A DNA stretch of 46,817 nt from Vicinamibacteria bacterium. Lineage in GTDB: Bacteria > Acidobacteriota > Vicinamibacteria > Vicinamibacterales > UBA8438. The notes beneath the pieces were generated by a model. That model did no database searches and was not told the DNA's origin. It saw only the letters and a program-made list of their open reading frames with translations. Positions within the stretch are counted from its first letter, which is position 1, and each line of letters opens with the position of its first letter. The stretch lies in NCBI GenBank assembly GCA_022821235.1, contig JAJEEA010000516.1, positions 1-46,817 on the forward strand, given 5' to 3'. Position numbers and translations under genes: made by a program. Shown in pieces: positions 19,298 to 28,455 of this stretch.

Positions 19298-20791
19298 ATG
19301 CAGACAAGAACCAGCGAGAACAGCCCCCTCCGCATCGCCGCGGTGACCCCGGGGGACGGCCAGGGCCGGATCGGCATCACCCTGTGTCCCGGCAAGATCG
19401 ATCCGGACGGGATCTCGGGGCCGTGGGCGCGCAACCTGGACACCGACCTCGACGCGATTCGAGACTGGGGAGCGACCGCAGTGGTCAGCCTGGTCACCGC
19501 CCGGGAGATCGACTACCTGAAGGTGCCCGATCTCGGCAAGGCGGTGCGCGGGCGGTACATGGAGTGGTGGCACACGCCGATACCGGACGGGGAGCCGCCG
19601 GACCCCGCCTTCGAACGGCGGTGGGCGGTGGCGGGCGAGGCTGTCCGGGACCGGCTGCGGCTGGGGTTCGACGTGCTCGTCCACTGCAAGGGGGGGCTGG
19701 GCCGGGCCGGGACCGTCGCCGCCCGCCTGCTCGTGGAGCTGGGCGAACGCCCGGACGAGGCGATTCGCCGCGTGCGCGAGGTTCGGCCGGGAGCCATCGA
19801 GAACGAGGCCCAGGAAGCCCACGTGGCGAGGTGCCTGCAGCGACCGCCCGCGGCTCTGCCTCGGAGCGCGGATGCCATCAACGACCGCGCGCTCGGGGCG
19901 TTCCTCGGCCTCGCGGTGGGCGACGCGGTGGGGACGACGCTCGAGTTCCGGCCCCGCGACACCGAGCCGCGCCTGGAGGACATGGTCGGCGGCGGCCCGT
20001 TCAGCCAACCGGCCGGCGGCTGGACCGACGACACCTCCATGGCGTTGGCCCTCGCCGACAGCTTGGCGGCGTCGGGGGCGCTCGACTGCCGCGACCTGAT
20101 GGATCGCTTCGTCCGGTGGTGGCAGCACGGCGAGTACTCGCACACCGGCGGGTGCTTCGACATCGGAAACACCACGCTCGATGCGCTCGACCGCTACCTC
20201 CGGACCGGCAATCCGCTCGCCGGGTCGACCGATCCGCGCAGTGCGGGCAACGGCTCGCTGATGCGGCTCGCCCCCGTCGCCCTCCGGTTCTGGAACGACC
20301 GCCCGCGCCTCGTCGCCGCCGCCGTCGACCAGTCCCGCACGACCCACGGCGCCGAGGAGGCGGTGGACGCCTGCCGGGCGTTCGCGGAGCTGCTCGCCGA
20401 CGCGATCGCGGGGTCGCCGCGCGCGGCCGTCCTGGCTCCGCGGTCATTCGAAGGCGCCGGGGCGATCGCCCGAGTCCTGGCCGGCAGTTGGCGGGGACGG
20501 TCGCGGGACACGATCAGCTCCAGCGGATACGTGGTGCACACATTGGAAGCGGCCATCTGGTCGGTCGCCCGCACCGGGAACTTCCGCAACGCCGTACTGC
20601 TCGCGGCCAACCTGGCCGACGACGCGGACACGGTGGCGGCGGTTGCGGGCCAGCTCGCCGGCGCCCTCTACGGCCTGAACGGCATCCCCGAACCCTGGCT
20701 GGAATGCCTCGTCTGGAAGGATCGACTCCTGGCGGCAGGGCAGCAGCTGGTCGAGGAATCGGTCGCCGAGCGGGAGGAGGGGGCCGGGTAG
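19298..20791 (+). CDS. Dual-specificity phosphatase-like domain fused to ADP-ribosylglycohydrolase (DraG-like)
   Basis: VLVHCKGGLGRAGTVAARLLVELG (CX5R); ALGAFLGLAVGDAVGTTLEFRPRD...GGWTDDTSMALALADSL...DIGNTTLDALDRYL...GNGSLMRLAPVAL...ANLADDADTVAAVAGQLAGALYG. Confidence 0.9.
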   Translation: MQTRTSENSPLRIAAVTPGDGQGRIGITLCPGKIDPDGISGPWARNLDTDLDAIRDWGATAVVSLVTAREIDYLKVPDLGKAVRGRYMEWWHTPIPDGEPPDPAFERRWAVAGEAVRDRLRLGFDVLVHCKGGLGRAGTVAARLLVELGERPDEAIRRVREVRPGAIENEAQEAHVARCLQRPPAALPRSADAINDRALGAFLGLAVGDAVGTTLEFRPRDTEPRLEDMVGGGPFSQPAGGWTDDTSMALALADSLAASGALDCRDLMDRFVRWWQHGEYSHTGGCFDIGNTTLDALDRYLRTGNPLAGSTDPRSAGNGSLMRLAPVALRFWNDRPRLVAAAVDQSRTTHGAEEAVDACRAFAELLADAIAGSPRAAVLAPRSFEGAGAIARVLAGSWRGRSRDTISSSGYVVHTLEAAIWSVARTGNFRNAVLLAANLADDADTVAAVAGQLAGALYGLNGIPEPWLECLVWKDRLLAAGQQLVEESVAEREEGAG

Positions 20792-20980
20792 CAGCGGCGC
20801 CACGACCCGGCATCCGGACCGTCGCATGCACAAGCCGTTACCTCGGGAAGCGACTCGCCCGCGGTGGTCATACCGACCGCGTCGTTCGGCGGCACTCGGT
20901 ACTTTCTCGAGGAGGACCCACTGGCGAACCGAGCGCTGACCGGCTCCCGCAACCGGAGCCGGACGCGCACCCGAGAAGCG

Positions 20981-22054
20981 CTACTCCGGCGCCGGCAGGT
21001 AGGCGAGCCGGTCGCCGCGGTACGACCCCAGCCACAGCTCGTCGCCGATGCGGAGCGCGGTGGTGGACGAGATGAACCCGTTCATGGCGGGGTGCACGAA
21101 GATGCGCTCGACCTCGAGGGTCTCGGGGTCGATGGCGGCGACGTTGCTCGTCTCCAGGGTCGGCTCGCGGGGGTCGGTGATGGAGTTGCCGTCCCTGTCG
21201 GTGTGGCCGGCCGCGTAGATGACGGAGCCGTCGAGGGCCTTGCGCAGGTTGTCGGGCCGGAAGCCGAGGTCGACGACGTCCTTCCGCACCGGCTCGGCGC
21301 CGCGCGACAGGCGCGTCAGCTTCTCCTCGGCCCAGCCGGCGATGTAGAGGGTCTCGCCGTCCTAGGACACCTCGATGCCGTTCGGGGCGGTGTCCTCGCT
21401 CTCGGGCAGCACCGCCCATCCGCTGCCGGCCTGCCACTCCCACACGCCGATGCCGGCGTTGGTGGTGGCGAAGCCGCCGCCGGGCAGGGCGACCACCGAG
21501 TTCAGGCGGGCGCCCTCGGGGGCCACCGCGCAGCCGGTCCAGGCGAGGGTCGGCGGACCGTCCCCCGCGTCGACCTCGAAGAACTCGATCGACTCGCGGG
21601 AACCGTGATGGACGACGAGCAGGGTGTGGGCGTCGTCGGACCCCGGCGCAAGGTAGAGCCCGTGATAGACGGACCCGGCGGGGTCGGCGAGGTCCAGCGG
21701 ACCCGGACAGTCGGGATAGGCCTCGGCGTCGAGCTGCATCTCGCTGTCCGGAGTCGGGAACAGCACCGTCGCGGTCTTGTCGCTCACGTTCACGAGGTTG
21801 ATCCGGCCGCCCTCGCGGGCGCCGGAGACGATGGCCCATTCGGCGCCGGGGACGACCACGATGTCCTCGGGGCTGACCATGTCGCAGATGAACTGCACGT
21901 CGCCCACCGGATCGCAGGGGTGCTCGCCGGTGACCGCGAACTGCGGCGGCGCCGGCGCGGCGTCGGCGGCCGGCTCCGGTTCGGGCTCGGGAGCGCCGCA
22001 GCCCACCGCGATCATCGTGACCAACCCGAATGCCGCCAGCTTCGCCGCGCTCAT
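20981..22054 (-). pseudogene. Paraoxonase/SMP-30-like (beta-propeller) lipoprotein gene interrupted by an in-frame TAG
   Basis: MSAAKLAAFGLVTMIAVGCGAPEPEP...DTAPNGIEVS*DGETLYIAGWAEEKLTRLSRGAEPVRKDVVDLGF...DRLAYLPAPE*. Both halves are in the same frame; TAG at 21362-21364 (minus strand). Confidence 0.75.
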
Positions 22055-22179
22055 GAAGGCCTCCTCCCAGATCCGTTTGGCGACAGGATACCATCGCAGG
22101 GCTGCGATTCTGGACCAGGGCTCGGAGCCCGTCCGGAAGCGGCGCCGGCGGACATTCAATCGGGAAAGAGGGGGGAATC

Positions 22180-22614
22180 ATGGACATGAAGCGCATCTGC
22201 GGCGTGGTCCTCGTCGTGATGGCGGTCGCGGTCGCCGGTCACACCATCGTCGAGCCCCTCTACTACACGTCCACCGAGGAGAGCCCCTACAGCCCCGTGT
22301 GGGGCATCCTGGGCTGGCTGATGATGCCGCCCCTGGCGCTCGGCGTGTGGTTCGGTCATGCCCGCAAGAAGGCCGTCGAGACCGGCGGGGGCGGGCAGGC
22401 GGTCACGCGCGAGCTCCTCGCCGCCAACGTGCATTTCTACGGCGGCCTGTTCCTCGGCATCATGTTCCTCTTCAACTGGTTCGCTCAGCTCACCCCCACG
22501 TTCACGGCGCTGGGAGCGGACACCGTCTCGCTCGTGTGGATCGTCCTCGACGCCGGGCTGCCGCTGCTGTGGGGATCGATGGGGATGTTCCTGCTGCGCG
22601 GCGCCGGGGAGTAG
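22180..22614 (+). CDS. Small integral membrane protein, unknown function
   Basis: 144 aa with about four hydrophobic segments (ICGVVLVVMAVAVAGHTIVEPL, GILGWLMMPPLALGVWFG, FYGGLFLGIMFLFNWFAQL, WIVLDAGLPLLWGSMGMFLL). Confidence 0.7.
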   Translation: MDMKRICGVVLVVMAVAVAGHTIVEPLYYTSTEESPYSPVWGILGWLMMPPLALGVWFGHARKKAVETGGGGQAVTRELLAANVHFYGGLFLGIMFLFNWFAQLTPTFTALGADTVSLVWIVLDAGLPLLWGSMGMFLLRGAGE

Positions 22615-22706
22615 CCCACGGGCCGCGTCCGACGGACAGGCGGCATGGGTCGACGAGGCGCGACGGGGCCGACTCGACGCCGCCCCCGGGATGACATAAT
22701 TCGGCG

Positions 22707-23975
22707 ATGCGCTATCCTCCTCTCACGCGACGCCAACTCCTGCAGAGCGCGGCCGCAGGCATTGCCGTGACCGCGGCAAGACCAAACGCGGGCGCGATCG
22801 TACAGGGCGCGCCAGGGCCGTATGCGGACGGCGTGCTCCCACCGGGCGTCCGCTCCCGCTTCGTCGCCGGCGTCAACGGCATCCGCATGCACGTGCTCGA
22901 GGCGGGATCGAAGGCCGGCGCGCGCGCCTGCGTCCTCCTGCTGCACGGCTTCCCCGAGCTCGCCTACAGTTGGCGGCGGCTCATGCCGGCCCTCGCCGCC
23001 GAGGGCTACCACGTCATCGCCCCCGACCTGCGCGGCTACGGCCGCACCGACGGCACCGGCGTCGGCTACGACGACGGCCTGAGCCCGTTCCGGATGCTGA
23101 ACGAGGTGCGGGACATGCTCTCTCTGGTGGCGGCGTTCGGCTACCGCGAGGTGCACCTCGCCGGCCACGACTTCGGCTCGCTGGTGGCGTCTTGGTGCGC
23201 GGTGGCCCGGCCCGACGTGTTCCGCTCCGTCGTCCTGATGAGCGCGCCGTTCGGCGGCACGGCGACGCTGCCGTTCGACACCGCCGATGCGCCCGGCACC
23301 CCGGAGGGCGCGCCCGCGGCGGACATCGACGCCGACCTCGCGGGCCTCGACCCGCCCCGCTGGCACTACCGGCGCTTCTACGCCACGCGCGGGGCCAACG
23401 ACGACCTGTGGCGGGCGCCGCAGGGCGTGCACGACTTCCTGCGCGCCTATTACCACATGAAGAGCGGCGACTGGAGCGGCAACCGCCCCGAGCCGCTCCG
23501 CGAATGGTCGGCGGCCGAGCTGGCCCGGCTCCCCCGCTACTACGTCCTCGACCTCGGCAAGGGGATGGCCGAAACCGTGGCCGAGCACATGCCGACGCCA
23601 GCCGAGATCGCGGCGTGCGAGTGGCTGCCCGACGACGAGCTGCGAGTCTACAGCGCCGAGTACGAGCGGACGGGGTTCCAGGGCGGGCTGCAGTGGTACC
23701 GCAGCGTGGCGTCGGTGTCGTCCATCTTCGGCGGCGGCATCAACGCCGACCTGCAGGTCTTCGCCGGGCGCATCATCGACCAGCCGTCGATGTTCATCGC
23801 GGGGGCGCGCGACTGGGGCATCCACCAGCGCCCGGGCGCCCTCGAGCGAATGGGCGGAACCGCCTGCACCGACCTGCGGGGCCTGCACCTGCTCGACGAA
23901 GCCGGCCACTGGGTGCAGCAGGAGAGTTCCGCGGAGGTCAACCGGCTGGTGCTCGACTTCCTGCGCTCGCTCTGA
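22707..23975 (+). CDS. Alpha/beta hydrolase (epoxide hydrolase-like) with Tat-like signal
   Basis: TRRQLLQSAAAGIAVTAA; VLLLHGFPELAYSWRRLMPALAAEGYHVIAPDLRGYGRTDG; HLAGHDFGSLVASWCAVARPD; LLDEAGHWVQQE. Confidence 0.88.
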   Translation: MRYPPLTRRQLLQSAAAGIAVTAARPNAGAIVQGAPGPYADGVLPPGVRSRFVAGVNGIRMHVLEAGSKAGARACVLLLHGFPELAYSWRRLMPALAAEGYHVIAPDLRGYGRTDGTGVGYDDGLSPFRMLNEVRDMLSLVAAFGYREVHLAGHDFGSLVASWCAVARPDVFRSVVLMSAPFGGTATLPFDTADAPGTPEGAPAADIDADLAGLDPPRWHYRRFYATRGANDDLWRAPQGVHDFLRAYYHMKSGDWSGNRPEPLREWSAAELARLPRYYVLDLGKGMAETVAEHMPTPAEIAACEWLPDDELRVYSAEYERTGFQGGLQWYRSVASVSSIFGGGINADLQVFAGRIIDQPSMFIAGARDWGIHQRPGALERMGGTACTDLRGLHLLDEAGHWVQQESSAEVNRLVLDFLRSL

Positions 23976-23987
23976 GGACGCAGGCCC

Positions 23988-24275
23988 ATGACGAAGGAGC
24001 CCTCGGTTTCGCTCAACGGCAAGCAACGCGCGTTCGCCAGGACCCTGGCGGAGAACGGGGGCCATACCAATGCCGGCGCGTTGCTGGAGGAGATCTGCGA
24101 CCTGCTGCGGGGGCTGCTGGAGAGAGCGCAATCGAAACGTGCGGCGCCAAGCGAGCCTCCCTCCCGGGGGCCGGAGGGCGAGCTCGTTCCCGCGAAGCGG
24201 AGGAACCGCCGCGTGTCCCGCCCCACCACCGCGAAGCGCCGTTCGCAGGGACCTCCGTCCCGAGTTCCCCGCTGA
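23988..24275 (+). CDS. Hypothetical small protein
   Basis: 95-aa ORF closely downstream of the hydrolase; no family recognised. Confidence 0.35.
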   Translation: MTKEPSVSLNGKQRAFARTLAENGGHTNAGALLEEICDLLRGLLERAQSKRAAPSEPPSRGPEGELVPAKRRNRRVSRPTTAKRRSQGPPSRVPR

Positions 24276-24378
24276 GGCTGACCGGCCTCTCCTCCGCCCG
24301 ATCATTTGCCCGCATGACATCCGCCCGTCACCGTAATGTCATACGGTTCTCCGTAAGATCGCGGCAGGAGGTTCGAAG

Positions 24379-27300
24379 ATGATTCGTCGTATGTCGTGGA
24401 GGACTACCGCTGCGCTCCTTGTCGTCACGGTGCTGGGCGCGGCCGGCGCGGCTCCGGCGCAGAACACCACCACCGGAACGCTCGGCGGCGTCGTGCGCGA
24501 CGCGCAGCTCGGAGTGCTGCCGGGCGCGAGCGTCGTCGCCGTCCACGCCCCGACGGGGACGCGGTACGAAGCCTTCACCCGCGCCGACGGGCGGTTCGAC
24601 CTGCTGAACGCGCAGGTCGGCCCCTACGACCTCGAGATCGCCCTGGGCGGCTTCGGCACGCGGGCCCTGTCGGGCGTCGTCGTCAGCCTCGGCGAGGCGA
24701 CCGAGGTGCCCGTCATGCTGCAGCTCGCCACCGTCACCGAGACGGTGGAGGTCACCGCCGAGGCGAGCGCCGTCTTCTCGCCGGCGCGGTCGGGCACGAC
24801 GGCGAGCGTCGAGTCGGGGATCATCGAGACCCTGCCGACCCTCGAGCGCAGCCTCCAGGACTTCGCGCGCACCAACCCGTTCTTCGTCAAGACGAGCCGC
24901 AACGCCGACTCCGAGAGCTTCCTGAGCGTCGCGGGCCGGAGCGGCCGCTACAACAACATCCAGATCGACGGCGCCGTCAACAACGACCTGTTCGGGCTGG
25001 CCCGGCAGGGGACCCCGGGGGGCCAGGCCAACACCGAGCCCATCAGCCTCGACGCGGTGAGCGAGCTGCAGCTCGTGGTGGCGCCCTACGACGTGCGCCA
25101 GAGCGGCTTCTCGGGAGGCGGCATCAACGTCATCACCCGCGGCGGCTCGAACCGCTTCGGCGGCACCGCGTACCTCTACAACCGCAACCAGGGGCTGGTG
25201 GGGCGCGGCATCGACGACGTGCCCATCGCGACCTTCTTCGACCGGCAGCAGGGGGCGAGCGTAGGCGGCCCGCTGGTCCGGAACCGCGCCTTCTTCTTCA
25301 CCAACGTCGACGTCCAGCGGCGGGAGACCCCGGTCGGCTACTCGCTCGACGGATCGTCCGGCGTCGACTTCGGGCGGCTCGCCGAGGGCCAGCGGATCGT
25401 CGACATCGCGCGCACCCGATACGGCTACGATGTCCCGGGCGGCTTCGGCGAGATCATCCGCGGGAACCCGAATGACAAGATCTTCGTGCGGTCCGACCTG
25501 AACCTGTCGGCCGCCCACCGGCTGTCGGTGCGGCACAACCTCGTGAACGCCACCGCCGACGTCGGCTCGCAGTCGAACTTCCGCTACCGCTTCACCGACA
25601 ACTTCTATCTCTTCCGCAGCCGGACCGACTCGACGGTGGCCCAGCTCAACAGCACGCTGGGCGGCGCGTTCAACCTGGCGCGGGTCAGCTTCCAGCGCAT
25701 TCGCGACCGCCGGGGGCCGCGGACCGCGCCCTTCCCGCAGGTCACCATCGATCTCGAGGGCGGCGAGGAGATACGGTTCGGCAGCGAGCAGTTCTCGACC
25801 GCCAACGAGCTCGATCAGGACATCGTCGAGATACACAACGACCTGACGTGGGTGCGGGGGCGGCACCAGTTCACCATCGGCACCCACAACGAGCTCTTCC
25901 GGTTCCGCAACCTGTTCATCCGCGACAACTTCGGCGTCTACGAGTTCACGAGCCCCGCGCTCTTCGAGCAGGGGCTCGCCCAGTCCTACAGCTTCAGCTT
26001 CTCGCGCACCGCCGACCCCCGTCAGGCGGCCGGGTTCCGGGTCTACCAGCTCGGGTTCTACGCCGGCGACCAGTGGCGGGTGCGCGACGACCTCACGCTG
26101 ACCTACGGCATCCGCCTCGACGCGCCCGTCTTCCCCGACGCGCCGTCGGCGAACCCGCTCGTCGAGACGCTGTTCGGACGGGCCACCGACGTCGTGCCGG
26201 CGACGCGGAACTGGTCGCCGCGCATCGGCTTCAACTACGACCCGGCCCCGCGGTCGCGGCTCCGCCAGCAGGTGCGCGGCGGCCTCGGCCTGTTCCACGG
26301 CCGCACGCCGTACGTCTGGCTGTCGAACCAGTACTCGAACACCGGGAACGAGTTCCAGCGCATCAGGGTGTTCTTCGACCCCGACAACCGGATTCCGTTC
26401 TCGGCCGACCCCCACGCCCAGCCGACCGACGTCGGCTCGGCGTCGACCAACGAGATCAACCTCGTCGACCCCGCCTACCGCTTCCCGCAGCTCCTGCGCG
26501 GCAACCTCGCCTACGACCGGGACCTCGGGTTCTTCGGCCTCGTGGCGAGCGTCGAGCTGCTCTTCTCGAAGACCGTCCGCGACATCGACTACCGCAACCT
26601 CAACCTCGTCGCCGCCGGCGCCGCGCCCGACGGGCGGCCGACGCACGCCCGCCTGCACCGCGACTTCAGCGACGTCGTCCTCCTCACCAACACCCACCAG
26701 GGCGGAAGCTGGACGGTGGCCACGAAGCTCGACAAGCGGTTCGGCGACAACTGGTTCATGACCGGCTCGTACCTCTACGGCGAGTCGCGGTCGATGAACG
26801 ACGGCGGGTCGAGCCAGGCGACGTCGAACTGGCGCTACAACTACCACGACGGCGACCCCAACGCGGTGCCCCTGGCCGTCTCCGACTTCTCGCCCGGCCA
26901 CCGGTTCAGCCTGTCGGGCTCGTACCGCATCCCCGCCGGGCCCGCCGGCGTCACCCTCTCGGCCTACTACGACGCCCAGCAGGGCCGGCCCTACAGCTAC
27001 CTCGACGGGAGCGACAGCAACCGCGACGGCACGCGGGGGAACGACCTGCTCTACGTCCCGCGCGACGCCGCCGACGTCATTGTCACCGACGGCACCTTCG
27101 ACGACCTGATGCGGTTTCTCTCGGCCGGCTGCGACGTCACGCCGGGGACGATCGTGCCTCGGAACGCCTGCCGCGGCCCGTGGATCTACTCGCTCGACTT
27201 CCGCGTCGCGGTCGACATTCCGCGGGGACCGAACGAGGTCGAGCTCTTCCTCGACGTGCGGAACCTCGTCAACGCGTTCGACGCTAGGAACGGGCTGGTG

Positions 27301-27483
27301 GAGTTCGCCTTCTTCCAGAACCTCCAGCCCGTGCGGTCGAGCGTCGACCCCGACAGCGGCCGCTACGTCTACAGCCTGAACACCCCGGCCCGGCCCGGGT
27401 TCACCGGCGACCGCTATGCGCGCGACGACCTGCGGAGCCGCTGGCAGGCGCAGTTGGGGGTGCGCTACTCGTTCGGGCGGTAA
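24379..27483 (+). CDS. TonB-dependent receptor with carboxypeptidase-regulatory-like N-terminal domain (Oar-like)
   Basis: TTTGTLGGVVRDAQLGVLPGASVVAVHAPTGTRYEAFTRADGRFDLLNAQVGPYDLEIALGGF; VTETVEVTAEA; FSGGGINVITRGGSNRFGGTAYLYNRN; C-terminal LGVRYSFGR. Confidence 0.92.
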   Translation: MIRRMSWRTTAALLVVTVLGAAGAAPAQNTTTGTLGGVVRDAQLGVLPGASVVAVHAPTGTRYEAFTRADGRFDLLNAQVGPYDLEIALGGFGTRALSGVVVSLGEATEVPVMLQLATVTETVEVTAEASAVFSPARSGTTASVESGIIETLPTLERSLQDFARTNPFFVKTSRNADSESFLSVAGRSGRYNNIQIDGAVNNDLFGLARQGTPGGQANTEPISLDAVSELQLVVAPYDVRQSGFSGGGINVITRGGSNRFGGTAYLYNRNQGLVGRGIDDVPIATFFDRQQGASVGGPLVRNRAFFFTNVDVQRRETPVGYSLDGSSGVDFGRLAEGQRIVDIARTRYGYDVPGGFGEIIRGNPNDKIFVRSDLNLSAAHRLSVRHNLVNATADVGSQSNFRYRFTDNFYLFRSRTDSTVAQLNSTLGGAFNLARVSFQRIRDRRGPRTAPFPQVTIDLEGGEEIRFGSEQFSTANELDQDIVEIHNDLTWVRGRHQFTIGTHNELFRFRNLFIRDNFGVYEFTSPALFEQGLAQSYSFSFSRTADPRQAAGFRVYQLGFYAGDQWRVRDDLTLTYGIRLDAPVFPDAPSANPLVETLFGRATDVVPATRNWSPRIGFNYDPAPRSRLRQQVRGGLGLFHGRTPYVWLSNQYSNTGNEFQRIRVFFDPDNRIPFSADPHAQPTDVGSASTNEINLVDPAYRFPQLLRGNLAYDRDLGFFGLVASVELLFSKTVRDIDYRNLNLVAAGAAPDGRPTHARLHRDFSDVVLLTNTHQGGSWTVATKLDKRFGDNWFMTGSYLYGESRSMNDGGSSQATSNWRYNYHDGDPNAVPLAVSDFSPGHRFSLSGSYRIPAGPAGVTLSAYYDAQQGRPYSYLDGSDSNRDGTRGNDLLYVPRDAADVIVTDGTFDDLMRFLSAGCDVTPGTIVPRNACRGPWIYSLDFRVAVDIPRGPNEVELFLDVRNLVNAFDARNGLVEFAFFQNLQPVRSSVDPDSGRYVYSLNTPARPGFTGDRYARDDLRSRWQAQLGVRYSFGR

Positions 27484-27658
27484 TCCAGCCGAATAACTCG
27501 CTGGCACGCTTCAGGAGCGCCTGCAGATTCCAGTCAGCACCCTCCTCTCGCCAGATGCGGCGACTCCGTAGATCCGCCACATGGACGGATCGCTTCCGCC
27601 CGTCCTTGCTCCAATCGGCGGAGATGAAGAAGACCGGTGTAGTCACGACGTGAGTCAC
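27401..27658 (-). pseudogene. Possible truncated third gene of the VapBC operon, overlapping the TonB receptor 3' end
   Basis: GTG start overlaps the VapC stop (GTGA): VTHVVTTPVFFISADWSKDGRKRSVHVADLRSRRIWREEGADWNLQALLKRASELFGW, then reads antisense of the TonB gene. Confidence 0.4.
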
Positions 27659-28056
27659 CCCATGCGAACGTGCTGCACGACGACACCCAGCCCCGGTGCC
27701 CTGGAGAGCCTGCCGTCGGCCGTCAGCAGGATGGCGTCGTTGGCGCGCGCGGCGGCTACGTAGAGGGCATCGTACGCACTGACGTTGTGGAGATGCCGCC
27801 AAGCCAAGCGGGCCAGCGTTCGATTGGGAAGACGGTCCACTGGCCAGGCAGCCAGGTCGTTCAGAGCGGTGAGCGCAAGCCCCTCATCGAGGCGACCGCC
27901 CAGCACCGCCTCGCGTAGCGCCGACAGCACTTCCGCGTCCAGCAGCTCCGGTGCCATCAGGGCCGCGCGCTCGACGAGATCGGCCAACGCCAGCCCGATC
28001 GGCGTCTTCAGGAGGTACTCGACCGCCACCGACGCGTCGATGACGTATCGGGTCAC
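27655..28056 (-). CDS. PIN-domain toxin (VapC family)
   Basis: MTRYVIDASVAVEYLLKTPIG...MAPELLDAEVLSALREAV...HNVSAYDALYVAAARANDAILLTADGRLSRA. Confidence 0.9.
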   Translation of the reverse strand: MTRYVIDASVAVEYLLKTPIGLALADLVERAALMAPELLDAEVLSALREAVLGGRLDEGLALTALNDLAAWPVDRLPNRTLARLAWRHLHNVSAYDALYVAAARANDAILLTADGRLSRAPGLGVVVQHVRMG

Positions 28057-28292
28057 CGCGATCCCAACTCGCGGTCCCGGAGGGCGCGCGCCTCGGCGAT
28101 CAGCGTCGCGGCATCGACGCCGAGGTCGGTCTCAGGCCGCTGAGCCCACCGCTTGCGCCACTCCCACGCGTCCAACTCGCGCTCCACGGCGGCGACCACA
28201 GCCGCGCTCAGGGTGCGGTTCGTCTCACGGGCGAAGCAGCGCAGACGATCGTGGAGCGAGTCGGGTATGTTCTTCACCTGCAGATGGGCCAT
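28053..28292 (-). CDS. FitA/VapB-like ribbon-helix-helix antitoxin
   Basis: MAHLQVKNIPDSLHDRLRCFARETNRTLSAAVVAAVERELDAWEWRKRW; 4-nt overlap with the PIN toxin. Confidence 0.88.
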   Translation of the reverse strand: MAHLQVKNIPDSLHDRLRCFARETNRTLSAAVVAAVERELDAWEWRKRWAQRPETDLGVDAATLIAEARALRDRELGSR

Positions 28293-28323
28293 GTCATGAT
28301 GGTAGCATGACGTTGGCATGACG
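28293..28323. promoter_or_regulatory. Candidate VapB operator
   Basis: GTCATG-N7-CATGAC (28293-28311) abutting the antitoxin start codon, plus direct repeat GCATGACG-TTG-GCATGACG (28305-28323), 11-bp spacing. Confidence 0.55.
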
Positions 28324-28455
28324 GGCGTCGGCAACTGCCTCTCGGACGCCATGACGACGGCCCGCTGCCGCCGCGCAAGCCAAGCTCGCGCGTGCTGCGT
28401 ACGCATGCCCTGACGCGCGCCCCGGAACACGGAAGCGGGTGGTAGGATACCGGCC

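Noticed and set aside
17077-21084. Insertion sequence or integrative element with integrase
   Set aside because: Direct repeats are present but no transposase, integrase or terminal inverted repeats were recognised; left as a recombination-scar hypothesis.
24328-27507. 1059-aa minus-strand ORF
   Set aside because: Complete antisense shadow of the TonB receptor gene with biased composition and no motifs.
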